Source: Elusimicrobiaceae bacterium | Lineage (GTDB): Bacteria > Elusimicrobiota > Elusimicrobia > Elusimicrobiales > Elusimicrobiaceae | Direction: 5' to 3' | Length of the DNA: 64,000 bases | NCBI GenBank assembly: GCA_017618215.1 | Contig: JAFZUQ010000007.1 | Coordinates: 62,001-126,000 of the forward strand | Shown here: positions 55,945 to 63,992 of the stretch, piece after piece | Layout: every line of letters starts with the position of its first letter | Numbering within the stretch: the first letter of the stretch is position 1 | Translations under genes and position numbers: made by a program | Notes under the pieces: model-generated | What the model saw: only the letters and a program-made list of their open reading frames with translations | Databases searched by the model: none | Told to the model about the DNA's origin: nothing

Positions 55945-55952
55945 AAAAACTC

Positions 55953-56642
55953 CTATTTTTCTTCTTTGGTTAAGTTTTCAAAAGCTTGCCAAGTCCAGGG
56001 TAATTTCTCTCTGAAAATCTTTTTAATTGCTTCTGCGTAAACGCGTATTTCATATTGTGCATGGTTATCAGCGCGAAGCCTGATAAAATTTAATAATGCA
56101 CGAGCATTAACCGTCCAATAAAATTGTGTATATTGGCTGACGGGAAGTACGCAACGTGCCATTTCACGCGCCACACCTGCCGCCAAGAGTTTTTTGTAAC
56201 TTTCGTAAGAATTTTCAATACTTTTGTTATAAATTTCAAGCAAGGCTTTATTATCAAGATCTTTGCTTACTACGCTGCCTTGGCGGTTTGCAATATCTTG
56301 TACGCGGAATTCGGTCGGAGTATAAAATTCGTCTTTGACTTCTGTGTAACGTGCGCTGATTTCATTATATGAACAAATGCGGTGGCGCATCCATTGGCGT
56401 GCTACAAAAATCGGGCATTTAATGTGGAATTGGAAATAACAATGTTCAAAAGGGGAATGGTGTCCGTTTTCGACGAGATATTTAATTAAAAGTTTATCTT
56501 TTTCTTCTCCTTTACTTACACCACCGAAAGAGACACGTGCAGAACTTACCGCCCTTAAATCAGAGCCCATAAAATCAACAAGTTTGACGAAACCTTTATC
56601 TAAAACTTCAATATAATTTTCTTGGGGGGTATTGTTTTGCAT
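55953..56642 (-). CDS. thyX: Flavin-dependent thymidylate synthase
   Basis: A 229-aa ThyX that methylates dUMP with methylene-THF and FAD. The signature RHRICSYNEISARYT is near residues 86-100 (RHRx7S). SPFEHCYFQFHIKCPIFVARQ and the C-terminal RADNHAQYEIRVYAE are characteristic. It replaces ThyA and links to the folate pool served by FolD. It begins the thyX-glgC-ybeY group; an AAGGAG site precedes the ATG. Confidence 0.96.
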   Translation of the reverse strand: MQNNTPQENYIEVLDKGFVKLVDFMGSDLRAVSSARVSFGGVSKGEEKDKLLIKYLVENGHHSPFEHCYFQFHIKCPIFVARQWMRHRICSYNEISARYTEVKDEFYTPTEFRVQDIANRQGSVVSKDLDNKALLEIYNKSIENSYESYKKLLAAGVAREMARCVLPVSQYTQFYWTVNARALLNFIRLRADNHAQYEIRVYAEAIKKIFREKLPWTWQAFENLTKEEK

Positions 56643-56661
56643 AATGTCTCCTTAAATGATT

Positions 56662-56691
56662 ATTCTAAACATATTGTATATTATTTAGCAA
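56662..56691 (-). promoter_or_regulatory. Putative promoter of thyX-glgC-ybeY
   Basis: Minus strand TTGCTA (56686-56691), 18 bases, TAGAAT (56662-56667), about 20 bases before the thyX ATG. A second possible -10, TACAAT, lies within the spacer. Confidence 0.4.
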
Positions 56692-56719
56692 CTTTTTGCA
56701 CATATTGTGTTTGGGTAGT

Positions 56720-56744
56720 CCTTAATTTGCTAGAATAGTAGTAT
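56720..56744 (+). repeat. 25-bp direct repeat, copy 1 (promoter of radical SAM cassette)
   Basis: CCTTAATTTGC followed by TAGAATAGTAGTAT, identical over 25 bases to 59883-59907. It contains an extended -10 (TGC+TAGAAT, 56729-56736) only 6 bases from the ATG at 56743, so the transcript probably starts at or next to the start codon. Confidence 0.85.
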
Positions 56745-58062
56745 GAAACAGAAGACAAAGGCATTATGCCCTGTTTGCTTAGAAACGGTGGAAGCCGTAA
56801 AAGAGCAAAAAGGCAGTGATGTTTGGTTACATAAAACTTGCCATAAACACGGTTCTTTTTCAGTAAAAGTAGCAAAAGATGCCGCCCGTTTTTTTGATAA
56901 AACTTATGATGTAGAAGGTAAGCCGTTTAAAGCAATTACAAAATTTAAAGAAAATTGCGGCACCGATTGCGGTTGGTGCGAAAAGCATAAACAGCATATC
57001 TGCACCGGGCTTATTGAAGTTACAGAGGCTTGTAATATGTCTTGCCCGATTTGTTATTTCGGCAAAAAAGCACCCAAGCATATTTCTGTAAATGAATTTA
57101 AAGCGCGTCTACAAATTTTATTAACAGTAGAAAATGGGCATTTAGATGTACTTCAAATCAGCGGCGGTGAATGTTTGTTGCACCCTAAGTTTAAAGAAAT
57201 TTTACAGACGGCTTTAAAAGAAGATATAGGCCGCATTTTAATTAATACAAACGGTCTTAAATTGCTTGAAGATAATGATATTTTTGAACTTATCAAAAAG
57301 CATAAAGACCGTGTGGAAATTTATTTACAGTTTGATGGTTTTGACGATGAAGTTTATAAAACTTTACGCGGTAGAACTCTTTTAAAAGAAAAACAAGAAA
57401 TTTTGGAACTTTTAAATAAAGCAGGAATTAAAATCTGTTTGGCTGTTACCGTATATCAAGGTAATTTAAAAGAAATACCTGCTATTTTAAAATTATCTAC
57501 GGAGTTAAAACATATTTCCGGTATAACTTTCCAGCGTTTAACCAAAGTGGGTAGCGCAGCAGGAACAAAAATACCGTCTGTATTACAGGAAGATATTTTG
57601 CTTGCCGCCGCTAATAGCGGTTATATGAAATATAAAGATTTGATACCTTTACCTTGTTCTCATGAAAATTGCACAAGTTTGGGTTTCTTATTTTGCCAAG
57701 GTAAAAAAGTCTATTCTTTAGGCGATTATGTAGATTATTCGAAATGCAAAACGCAAATATCTAACCGTATTGCTTTTGATAAAACTATTTTAGATTATAT
57801 GCAAAAAAATGTTTGCAAATGTTTTGTGGGCCGCGTTTTAGGCAGTAATTTTATGTTAGATAAATTACAGGAATTTGCACAAGGGAAAGGCTCTTGCCAC
57901 AAAGATATGAAAATTGTTCGCATCATCATAAAAAATTTTATGGATGCAGATACTTTTGATTGGCAACGTGCGCAAAAATGTTGTACGGGTGTCAGCGTCG
58001 GAAATGGCAAAGTTGTTCCGTTTTGTATACATAATACTTTAAAAGGGAAAATAAAATGGTAG
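56743..58062 (+). CDS. Radical SAM enzyme of the MJ0619/Tes-like group
   Basis: A 439-aa radical SAM protein. Cys97, Cys101 and Cys104 (ACNMSCPICYF) form the 4Fe-4S site that cleaves SAM. Extra Cys clusters are CPVC (9-12), NCGTDCGWCEKH (72-79), CSHENC near 305, CKC and CCTGVSVGNGKVVPFC near the C-terminus. This Cys-rich frame around the core matches the family that includes archaeal tetraether lipid synthase (MJ0619-type) and bacterial relatives proposed to make membrane-spanning lipids. There is no ribosome site; the start abuts the -10. The small gene downstream overlaps it by 7 bases. Lipid or another hydrophobic substrate is inference from family and from neighbours. Confidence 0.85.
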   Translation: MKQKTKALCPVCLETVEAVKEQKGSDVWLHKTCHKHGSFSVKVAKDAARFFDKTYDVEGKPFKAITKFKENCGTDCGWCEKHKQHICTGLIEVTEACNMSCPICYFGKKAPKHISVNEFKARLQILLTVENGHLDVLQISGGECLLHPKFKEILQTALKEDIGRILINTNGLKLLEDNDIFELIKKHKDRVEIYLQFDGFDDEVYKTLRGRTLLKEKQEILELLNKAGIKICLAVTVYQGNLKEIPAILKLSTELKHISGITFQRLTKVGSAAGTKIPSVLQEDILLAAANSGYMKYKDLIPLPCSHENCTSLGFLFCQGKKVYSLGDYVDYSKCKTQISNRIAFDKTILDYMQKNVCKCFVGRVLGSNFMLDKLQEFAQGKGSCHKDMKIVRIIIKNFMDADTFDWQRAQKCCTGVSVGNGKVVPFCIHNTLKGKIKW

Positions 58063-58274
58063 AAAAAAACAATCAATCTTCAGAACAAGAATATCAGAGG
58101 TTGCAACAAGTATTGTCGCAAGGTCCTGAAAGGGAATATTCAAAACAACCAACAGAAAAAACTTCGACAGGTAAAAAGGTAATTAAAGTCGTTTTAATTA
58201 TACTTGGAGTAGCAATTGCAATACCTTTCCTATTATTTCTTACTTGCTTGGGTATAGTAGCAGTTTCTAATTAA
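58056..58274 (+). CDS. Small single-pass membrane protein in radical SAM cassette
   Basis: A 72-aa protein: a polar, Gln/Glu-rich N-terminus (1-40) and one hydrophobic helix (about 44-66, VIKVVLIILGVAIAIPFLLF). It overlaps the radical SAM gene by 7 bases and is 2 bases from the Lgt-like gene, so it is translated from the same message. Function unknown; it may anchor or recruit the other cassette proteins. Confidence 0.7.
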   Translation: MVEKNNQSSEQEYQRLQQVLSQGPEREYSKQPTEKTSTGKKVIKVVLIILGVAIAIPFLLFLTCLGIVAVSN

Positions 58275-58276
58275 TT

Positions 58277-58912
58277 ATGTTAGCATACGCGATTTGTTCT
58301 ATTGTCGGTTTAATAGCCGGTGCTTTGGTCGCCTTAAAATTAGACATGCCGCGCCCGCCGAAACACGTACAAATGCCTTATTATGTTTGTGCTTTTGTAG
58401 GTGCTATTTTGGGTGCTAAGGTGCCTATTTGGCTGTCTTATGGTTTTACAAATTATATAATTCAGGGCAAAAGTGTTATGGGCGGTATGCTTGGTGCTTT
58501 TTTGGCAATAAATTTGTATAAAATATGTTCCGGGCATAAAGGCGGTTTTGGCGGACGTTTTGTAATTCCTTTGGCTGTTGCTATCGGTTTTGGTAAAATG
58601 GGATGTTATTTAAACGGATGTTGCGGTGGTACTTTAATTTTCCCGGTACAACTTATTGAGAGTCTTTTCCAATTCATAACGGCAATTTGTTTGTATCAAT
58701 TTTACCTTCGTACCAAAAGGGCGGATTTATTATTCCCAATATATTTGCTTGCTTATTTGTGTATGCGTTTTATAATTGAATTTTGGCGAGTGGAACCGCG
58801 TGTTTTGTTTGACTTAACCGCATATCAATATTTAGCTTTGGTATTTATTCCTGTCTGTATTTTAATTATTTGGAGGCGTACCCATGTTAACATGGCTTTT
58901 GCAAGTAAGTAA
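58277..58912 (+). CDS. Lgt-like (prolipoprotein diacylglyceryl transferase family) membrane protein
   Basis: A 211-aa polytopic membrane protein. The stretches GKSVMGGMLGAFLAINLYK, GFGKMGCYLNGCCGGT, FPVQLIESLFQF and CMRFIIEFWRVEP follow the Lgt family pattern in order. It is shorter than housekeeping Lgt (around 260-290 aa). The position of the family Arg in the GRxGCFxNG box reads Lys (GKMGC). Set beside a lipid-type radical SAM enzyme and an ICMT-like protein, a specialised lipid or lipid-linked transfer role is more likely than ordinary lipoprotein processing. Its 3' end overlaps the next gene by 29 bases. Confidence 0.78.
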   Translation: MLAYAICSIVGLIAGALVALKLDMPRPPKHVQMPYYVCAFVGAILGAKVPIWLSYGFTNYIIQGKSVMGGMLGAFLAINLYKICSGHKGGFGGRFVIPLAVAIGFGKMGCYLNGCCGGTLIFPVQLIESLFQFITAICLYQFYLRTKRADLLFPIYLLAYLCMRFIIEFWRVEPRVLFDLTAYQYLALVFIPVCILIIWRRTHVNMAFASK

Positions 58913-59870
58913 AAATTCCCAAAACTCTATGCTTTTTTTAATAGGTATCTGTTTGTTATATATTACGGGTATTGTTCTTTTAGCAGCGGTTGTGTGGAAA
59001 TTTTATCAATATAAAGAAGTTAAACCGGCGCTTGAAAAACAACGCAAACATTTCTTTTCCACTCGGGAAATGTTAATTTTAGTATTAATACTTTTCCCTT
59101 TTTGGATAGGTTCTTTCGGGCAAGTACATTTGCTGGAAATTGCTTATTACTTTTTCTTTAGTATCGGTATTATTTGCGTATTATTTGCAACCGTTTGGCA
59201 TATTTGGGCAAAATTTAATATAGGGCGTTTATGGTCCGACGGTATAGAAATCAAGGAGAAGCACCCCTTGCAAACTACCGGCGCTTATGCTTTGGCAAGG
59301 CATCCGATGTATGCCTCACTTTTACTTTGGTGCTGGGGCGGCAGTTTGATTATGGCAAACGCCATTACATTTTTAGTTGTAAGCCTTGTGTTTTTGCCGT
59401 TAATGGTTTACCGCGCAAAAGCGGAAGAGGCTTGGCTGCTTCAAAAAAACCCTGATTATGCTTTTTACCAAAACAATGTAAAAATGTTAACCGTTACGAT
59501 ATCTGGCGGATGGAGTGTTCTTGTTCGTTTGATATTAGCCTTGGCCCTATGTTATTTTACGGTGGCACATCAAATTACATTGGCCGTACTTGGTGCACTT
59601 GTATTTGTGCATCTTTACTTGGGTTATAGTTTAGTACCGGAAAAGACGGCATTTTCCTACCGTTCCAAATCCGGTATGATGGCGGTATTTGGGCTTTTAG
59701 GGCTTTATGTAAGTCCTGTTTTCTTTTACTTTTTCTATATAATTGTTGCCATGTGTTTGTATGGTTTAAAATGGAATTGCCCTTGTATGTTGGTATATGA
59801 AAAGTACCATGGTTGTCCTTGTTTCGCTTTGCTGAAAAAATGCAGTTTGCGTAAAAAAGCGGACAGATAA
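58884..59870 (+). CDS. ICMT/PEMT-like membrane methyltransferase with Cys-rich tail
   Basis: A 328-aa integral membrane protein. The central part (about 100-210) has the isoprenylcysteine/phospholipid methyltransferase pattern: TTGAYALARHPMYASLLLWCWGG, then AKAEEAWLLQ and YAFYQNNV. Membrane helices flank it, and a C-terminal domain (about 215-328) ends in a Cys-rich segment CPCMLVYEKYHGCPCFALLKKC. That tail is not part of the usual ICMT fold, so this looks like a fusion. A strong GGAGG site lies within the Lgt-like gene and supports the ATG at 58884. It is the last gene of the cassette. Confidence 0.75.
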   Translation: MLTWLLQVSKNSQNSMLFLIGICLLYITGIVLLAAVVWKFYQYKEVKPALEKQRKHFFSTREMLILVLILFPFWIGSFGQVHLLEIAYYFFFSIGIICVLFATVWHIWAKFNIGRLWSDGIEIKEKHPLQTTGAYALARHPMYASLLLWCWGGSLIMANAITFLVVSLVFLPLMVYRAKAEEAWLLQKNPDYAFYQNNVKMLTVTISGGWSVLVRLILALALCYFTVAHQITLAVLGALVFVHLYLGYSLVPEKTAFSYRSKSGMMAVFGLLGLYVSPVFFYFFYIIVAMCLYGLKWNCPCMLVYEKYHGCPCFALLKKCSLRKKADR

Positions 59871-59882
59871 ACACGAAGCAGG

Positions 59883-59907
59883 CCTTAATTTGCTAGAATA
59901 GTAGTAT
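59883..59907 (+). repeat. 25-bp direct repeat, copy 2 (promoter of nadK)
   Basis: Exact second copy of the sequence at 56720-56744. The extended -10 TGC+TAGAAT is at 59892-59899, 8 bases before the nadK ATG. Together the copies bracket the radical SAM cassette. Confidence 0.85.
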
Positions 59908-60735
59908 ATGGAACTTAAGACTATCGCCCTCTTTTTCAATTCAAAGCGTGAAACTTGCAGTAAAGCCGCTAAAGATTTAAAAACAAGTTTGGAAAAAGAG
60001 CATATAAAAACAAAAATACTGCCTTATGATAATTTAAAAATCAATCAAAATTTTGATTTGATTTTTTCTCTCGGCGGCGATGGTTCTTTGCTTAAAATCG
60101 TGCGCAAATCCGCACACCGTAAAATAAAAATACTCGGTTTAAATTTCGGGCATCTTGGGTTTTTAACTTATGATAAAAATGCCGGCATAAAGGCACTTTT
60201 AAAAGCTTTGAAAGCAGATAAATTTTGCCTTCAGGAAAGGGCATTGCTTGACGTGCAAGTTATAAGAAATAAGAAAATTGTTTTTAAAGGTATTGCCTTA
60301 AACGAGTGTACAATAAAATCAAACAAAGCGCGCGCTATACACTTAAATACTTTTTACGAAAAGAGTGAACTTAAAGAATATTTTGCCGACGGTTTAATGC
60401 TTTGCACACCGACAGGCTCAACAGCCTATAATTTAGCTGCCGGCGGCCCGATTTTAGAACCTTCTTTGGAAGCTTTTACCTTAACACCTATTTGCCCGCA
60501 TACTTTGGCGCAGCGGCCTTTAGTTTTAAAATTAAAATCTCCGCTTTTTATTGACGGGCAGGAAGAATCACACCTTTGTTTAGACGGGCAGGTATTTTTT
60601 AAATTGTCTAAAAAAGATAGGGTGCAAATAAAAAGAAGTCCATTAAATGCGAAAATAATTTTTGCTGAAGATTATGACTTTTTTAAACTCTTAACACAAA
60701 AACTTACTTGGGGCGGGAACTGTAAAAATGCTTAA
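59908..60735 (+). CDS. nadK: NAD kinase
   Basis: A 275-aa kinase that makes NADP from NAD. SLGGDGSLLKIVR carries the GGDG motif near residue 56; GLNFGHLGFLTYD and TPTGSTAYNLAAGGPILEP follow as in the family. The start has no ribosome site and directly follows the repeated promoter, so it may be leaderless. It overlaps recN by 8 bases, a frequent gene pairing. Confidence 0.95.
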   Translation: MELKTIALFFNSKRETCSKAAKDLKTSLEKEHIKTKILPYDNLKINQNFDLIFSLGGDGSLLKIVRKSAHRKIKILGLNFGHLGFLTYDKNAGIKALLKALKADKFCLQERALLDVQVIRNKKIVFKGIALNECTIKSNKARAIHLNTFYEKSELKEYFADGLMLCTPTGSTAYNLAAGGPILEPSLEAFTLTPICPHTLAQRPLVLKLKSPLFIDGQEESHLCLDGQVFFKLSKKDRVQIKRSPLNAKIIFAEDYDFFKLLTQKLTWGGNCKNA

Positions 60736-62374
60736 AAACATTGAGATAAAAAAATTTGCTTTAATTGACAATTTAACTTTGGAGCTTTCCAAAGGATTAA
60801 ATATTTTTACAGGTGAAACGGGCGCCGGCAAGTCAATCGTAATTGAAGCTTTGAGTTTCGTTTTGGGTGCGCGCGGTGATAGTGGTCTTATCAAACAAGG
60901 TGCAAATAAAATGGAAGTTTCCGCTATTTTTGAAAGTGTTATTTGGCCCAAAAATATTAAAGAAAAATATAATTTAACAAGTAATTTAAATTTATACCGT
61001 TCCTTAGATTTGCATGGGAAGAATACCGTTAAAATAAATGGTAAAGCTTATAGCGTGCAAGTGCTAAACGAAATAGGAAATTCTTTAATAGATTTCCATG
61101 GTCAACACGAACACCAAAAACTTTTTAATCCGGCGGAGCATTTGGCCTTACTTGATACTTTTGCCAAAAACGAAAAACTTTTAAAAGAAACGGAAATTGC
61201 CTATCAGGAATATCAAATTTTAAAAACTAAAGCCGATGCCGCTAAAATGAGCGAAGAAGAAAAAGCCCGCCTTTTGGACCTTTATTCCTATCAATTAAAA
61301 GAAATTAAAGATGCTGCTTTAAAGCAGGGGGAAGAAGAAGAAATAAATGAAAAACTTCCGTCTTTAAAATATGCCGGACGCCTAAAAGAAAGTGCAAAAG
61401 ATTTATGTGATTTATTGGATAGCGAAGGCGCCGCATGTGAGCGTTTAAATAAAGCTGCACAAATTTTGGAAGATATGGCACAAACCGATAAAAGTTTGGA
61501 AGATTTGTCAAAAGAGTTAGCCCAAACCGCAAACAGTGCTCAGGAAATTACTTCCGCTTTAGTTGATTATGCGGAAACTTTAGATATCGACCCGCAAGTT
61601 TTGGATAATATGCTAAGCCGCCAAGAAGAAATCAAAAAAATTAAACAAAAATACGGCCCGGCTTTAGAGGATGTTTTTGAAAAACAGAAAGAACTTGAAA
61701 ATAAGTTAAATGCCTTACAAAATGCCGAGCAAAATATTCAGGCTTTAAACAAAGCACTTGAAAAGCAGGCCCAAAAACTTATATCTTGTAGTGAGGGCTT
61801 AAGAAATCAACGTAAGAAAGCTGCCAAGCTTTTAAGCGAGCAAGTTATAAAGGAAATTAAACCTCTCGGCTTTAGTGAAGTCCGTTTTGAAGTGGCATTA
61901 GAGCCTTTAGATTTCCCGGGCCCGAAAGGTTTTGATAAAGCGGAATTTTTATTTTCCGCTAATGCCGGGCAAAGTTTACGTCCTTTAAGAAGTATAGCAA
62001 GCGGTGGGGAAATTTCCCGCTTAATGCTGGGTTTAAAAGTACTTTTGGCCGGAGATGTTCAGACCATGATCTTTGATGAAGTGGACACAGGTATCAGCGG
62101 AAACACGGCAAAACTTGTTGGTAAAAGTTTGGCTAAACTTGCAAATAACCGTCAAGTACTTTGTGTCACGCATTTAGCGCAAGTTGCCGCTTATGCAAAT
62201 AAGCATATTAAGGTGGAAAAACTTGCAAAACAGGGTAAAACTGTAATCAGCGTTCTTCCTCTTGAGGAAAAAGATAAAGCCCTTGAAATTGCCCGAATGA
62301 TCGGCAGCACAAATGCAAACAGCGCAGGTTTTAAGCATGCCTGTGAATTACTTAAAGAAGCAAATAATGCTTAA
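60728..62374 (+). CDS. recN: DNA repair protein RecN
   Basis: A 548-aa SMC-like ATPase in double-strand break repair. Walker A GETGAGKSIVIEALSFVLG is near residue 32, a long coiled coil spans about 150-400, and ASGGEISRLMLGLK plus MIFDEVDTGISG form the C-terminal ABC signature and Walker B. Slightly shorter than many RecN proteins but complete. Coupled to nadK by overlap. Confidence 0.96.
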   Translation: MLKNIEIKKFALIDNLTLELSKGLNIFTGETGAGKSIVIEALSFVLGARGDSGLIKQGANKMEVSAIFESVIWPKNIKEKYNLTSNLNLYRSLDLHGKNTVKINGKAYSVQVLNEIGNSLIDFHGQHEHQKLFNPAEHLALLDTFAKNEKLLKETEIAYQEYQILKTKADAAKMSEEEKARLLDLYSYQLKEIKDAALKQGEEEEINEKLPSLKYAGRLKESAKDLCDLLDSEGAACERLNKAAQILEDMAQTDKSLEDLSKELAQTANSAQEITSALVDYAETLDIDPQVLDNMLSRQEEIKKIKQKYGPALEDVFEKQKELENKLNALQNAEQNIQALNKALEKQAQKLISCSEGLRNQRKKAAKLLSEQVIKEIKPLGFSEVRFEVALEPLDFPGPKGFDKAEFLFSANAGQSLRPLRSIASGGEISRLMLGLKVLLAGDVQTMIFDEVDTGISGNTAKLVGKSLAKLANNRQVLCVTHLAQVAAYANKHIKVEKLAKQGKTVISVLPLEEKDKALEIARMIGSTNANSAGFKHACELLKEANNA

Positions 62375-62387
62375 ATAAGGAGAAATT

Positions 62388-62699
62388 ATGAAAGAAGAAA
62401 ATCAAACAAATGAATCTTGCAAATGCAATAAAAAGCCTTGCCTTTGCCATAAAATTTTAGGGTTAAAAGGTTTATCAATGATATACAAAATATTGAGCAT
62501 AATTGTAATTGTGATAATGTTTGTACAATTAGGAATTGGCTGGTATGATATTATCAGCGCGAAATTACCTATCAAAGATGGGCTTTTATGGAGCCTTGAT
62601 ACTTTCATCCGCTTTATGTTTACTGCCCTTGTTTTATTCACAATTTCAAAGATTTTGAAAGTCCTCAAGAAAATCAAATACGCAGTAAGTAATAAATAG
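62388..62699 (+). CDS. Small membrane protein with Cys-rich N-terminus, unknown
   Basis: A 103-aa protein. The N-terminus has four close cysteines (SCKCNKKPCLC), possibly a metal site, then two hydrophobic segments (about 27-50 and 65-88) and a Lys-rich end. AAGGAG lies 6 bases before the ATG. It follows recN by 13 bases and precedes the GC hairpin at 62709. No family recognised. Confidence 0.65.
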   Translation: MKEENQTNESCKCNKKPCLCHKILGLKGLSMIYKILSIIVIVIMFVQLGIGWYDIISAKLPIKDGLLWSLDTFIRFMFTALVLFTISKILKVLKKIKYAVSNK

Positions 62700-62708
62700 T
62701 TTATTTAT

Positions 62709-62734
62709 CGCGCCTTGCTTTCTGGTAAGGCGCG
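62709..62734 (+). promoter_or_regulatory. GC hairpin directly before start of outer-membrane-type gene
   Basis: CGCGCCTT / AAGGCGCG forms an 8-bp perfect stem (extended by a closing pair) around a 10-base loop. It ends 7 bases before the ATG at 62742 and has no T-run. The only AAGG near the start lies inside the stem, so it may control translation, or be a weak terminator of the preceding gene. Confidence 0.5.
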
Positions 62735-62741
62735 GATTATT

Positions 62742-63992
62742 ATGAAAAAGATCTTTATTTTTTTGTTTGCTTTAACCTTTACGATACCTGTTTTTTGTGA
62801 AGCTATCAAATTAAAAAACGGATTGATTGTTAATGGTTCAATTATTGATCGAAGTGAATATATTTTAAAAGTGCAGACTTCTTATGGCGTAATTTCCTTA
62901 AACCAAAGGGAAATAGAAAAAATTATGCCGGACCTTCACCGTGTTTTTTTAAAAGGCGGGGGGGAATACGTTGGCACAGTTGTAGACTTAGATGATTTTA
63001 ATTTAACTTTAAATACAGACAGCGGGCTTGTAAATATCGATGTAGCACAAATAACTTCGATGGAAATTTATGATTATGAAGAAGCCGCAAAACAAAAAAA
63101 ATATATTGAAACAAAAATAGAACAAGAAACACAGGAAAAAGCCTCAGAAGAAGATAAAAAACAAAAAGCTGTAGCAAAGACTATGGGTACTTCCGGCTTA
63201 AGTTTTGATGAAGATTTGGAAAAAGTTTTCCCTTCAAAACCGGAGGAAACGGAAGAAATAAAATATATTTACAGGACACATGAAGATACTCCAGAACAAA
63301 TAAAAGCAGCAGCGGAAGAAAAAGCTGCAGCTGAAGCACTAACCTCGGCAGAGCAAGAACAGAAAATAAAGGAAGAAGCCTTGTCTTTCGACCAAAATAA
63401 AAAAAGAAAGAATGCCAAAAATTATTTTGCATTACATCTAGGCGCACTTAATACAAAATTGAATGTAGATATTTCCGATTTATATGGTCCAAATAATTTC
63501 GAAGTAGCAGGTTCCGGTGTTTCATTTGGGCTTGCTTATATGCGCAAATTAACAAACCGTTTTTGGTGGGGCGGTGGCGCTGCTTTCGCAATGTTACCTA
63601 AAAAAAGAACTCGCTATGATTACACTACTACTCAGCGTGATACGCAAATCAGCGGGCAGATTTATGATTTAAATGCTTTGTTTAATTTTTATCTTAATCC
63701 ACAAAACCCTTTTAGGGTTTATTTAACCGGTGGTGCAAGTGTAAGTTCTTTAGGAATTGATAAAAGTTATAGTGATTATAATACCGCAACGGAAAGTTGG
63801 GGTGGTGCTATAACAAAAGATACAACCCAAACAGCCTTCGGAGGCAATGTAGGGGTTGGGCTTGAGTGGACAGTGCAAGATATAAATATCGGCCTTGAAA
63901 CACGCTTGAAATATACGACCTTAAAAAAGGAACTTTCAGATTCCCCAAAAACAAGTGTGCTTGTAACTTTAAAGACAAGTTGGTTTTTTTAA
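62742..63992 (+). CDS. Exported protein with C-terminal outer-membrane beta-barrel-like domain
   Basis: A 416-aa protein. The ATG at 62742 gives a good signal peptide (MKKIFIFLFALTFTIPVFCEA); an upstream in-frame ATG at 62715 lies within the hairpin and would add ten residues. Residues 20-110 contain two Sm-like or beta repeats (IKLKNGLIVNGSIIDRS and VFLKGGGEYVGTVVDLD). A Glu/Lys/Ala-rich coiled region spans about 115-220. From about 225 the sequence alternates hydrophobic strands rich in Gly, Tyr, Phe and Thr and ends in WFF, the C-terminal aromatic signal of outer-membrane barrels. Specific role unknown. Confidence 0.75.
   Translation: MKKIFIFLFALTFTIPVFCEAIKLKNGLIVNGSIIDRSEYILKVQTSYGVISLNQREIEKIMPDLHRVFLKGGGEYVGTVVDLDDFNLTLNTDSGLVNIDVAQITSMEIYDYEEAAKQKKYIETKIEQETQEKASEEDKKQKAVAKTMGTSGLSFDEDLEKVFPSKPEETEEIKYIYRTHEDTPEQIKAAAEEKAAAEALTSAEQEQKIKEEALSFDQNKKRKNAKNYFALHLGALNTKLNVDISDLYGPNNFEVAGSGVSFGLAYMRKLTNRFWWGGGAAFAMLPKKRTRYDYTTTQRDTQISGQIYDLNALFNFYLNPQNPFRVYLTGGASVSSLGIDKSYSDYNTATESWGGAITKDTTQTAFGGNVGVGLEWTVQDINIGLETRLKYTTLKKELSDSPKTSVLVTLKTSWFF

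Noticed and set aside
56743..59870. Radical SAM cassette as a peptide (RiPP) maturation cluster with the 72-aa protein as precursor
   Set aside because: The small protein has a clear membrane helix and no leader/core pattern, and no peptidase or exporter accompanies it; kept only as a weak alternative.
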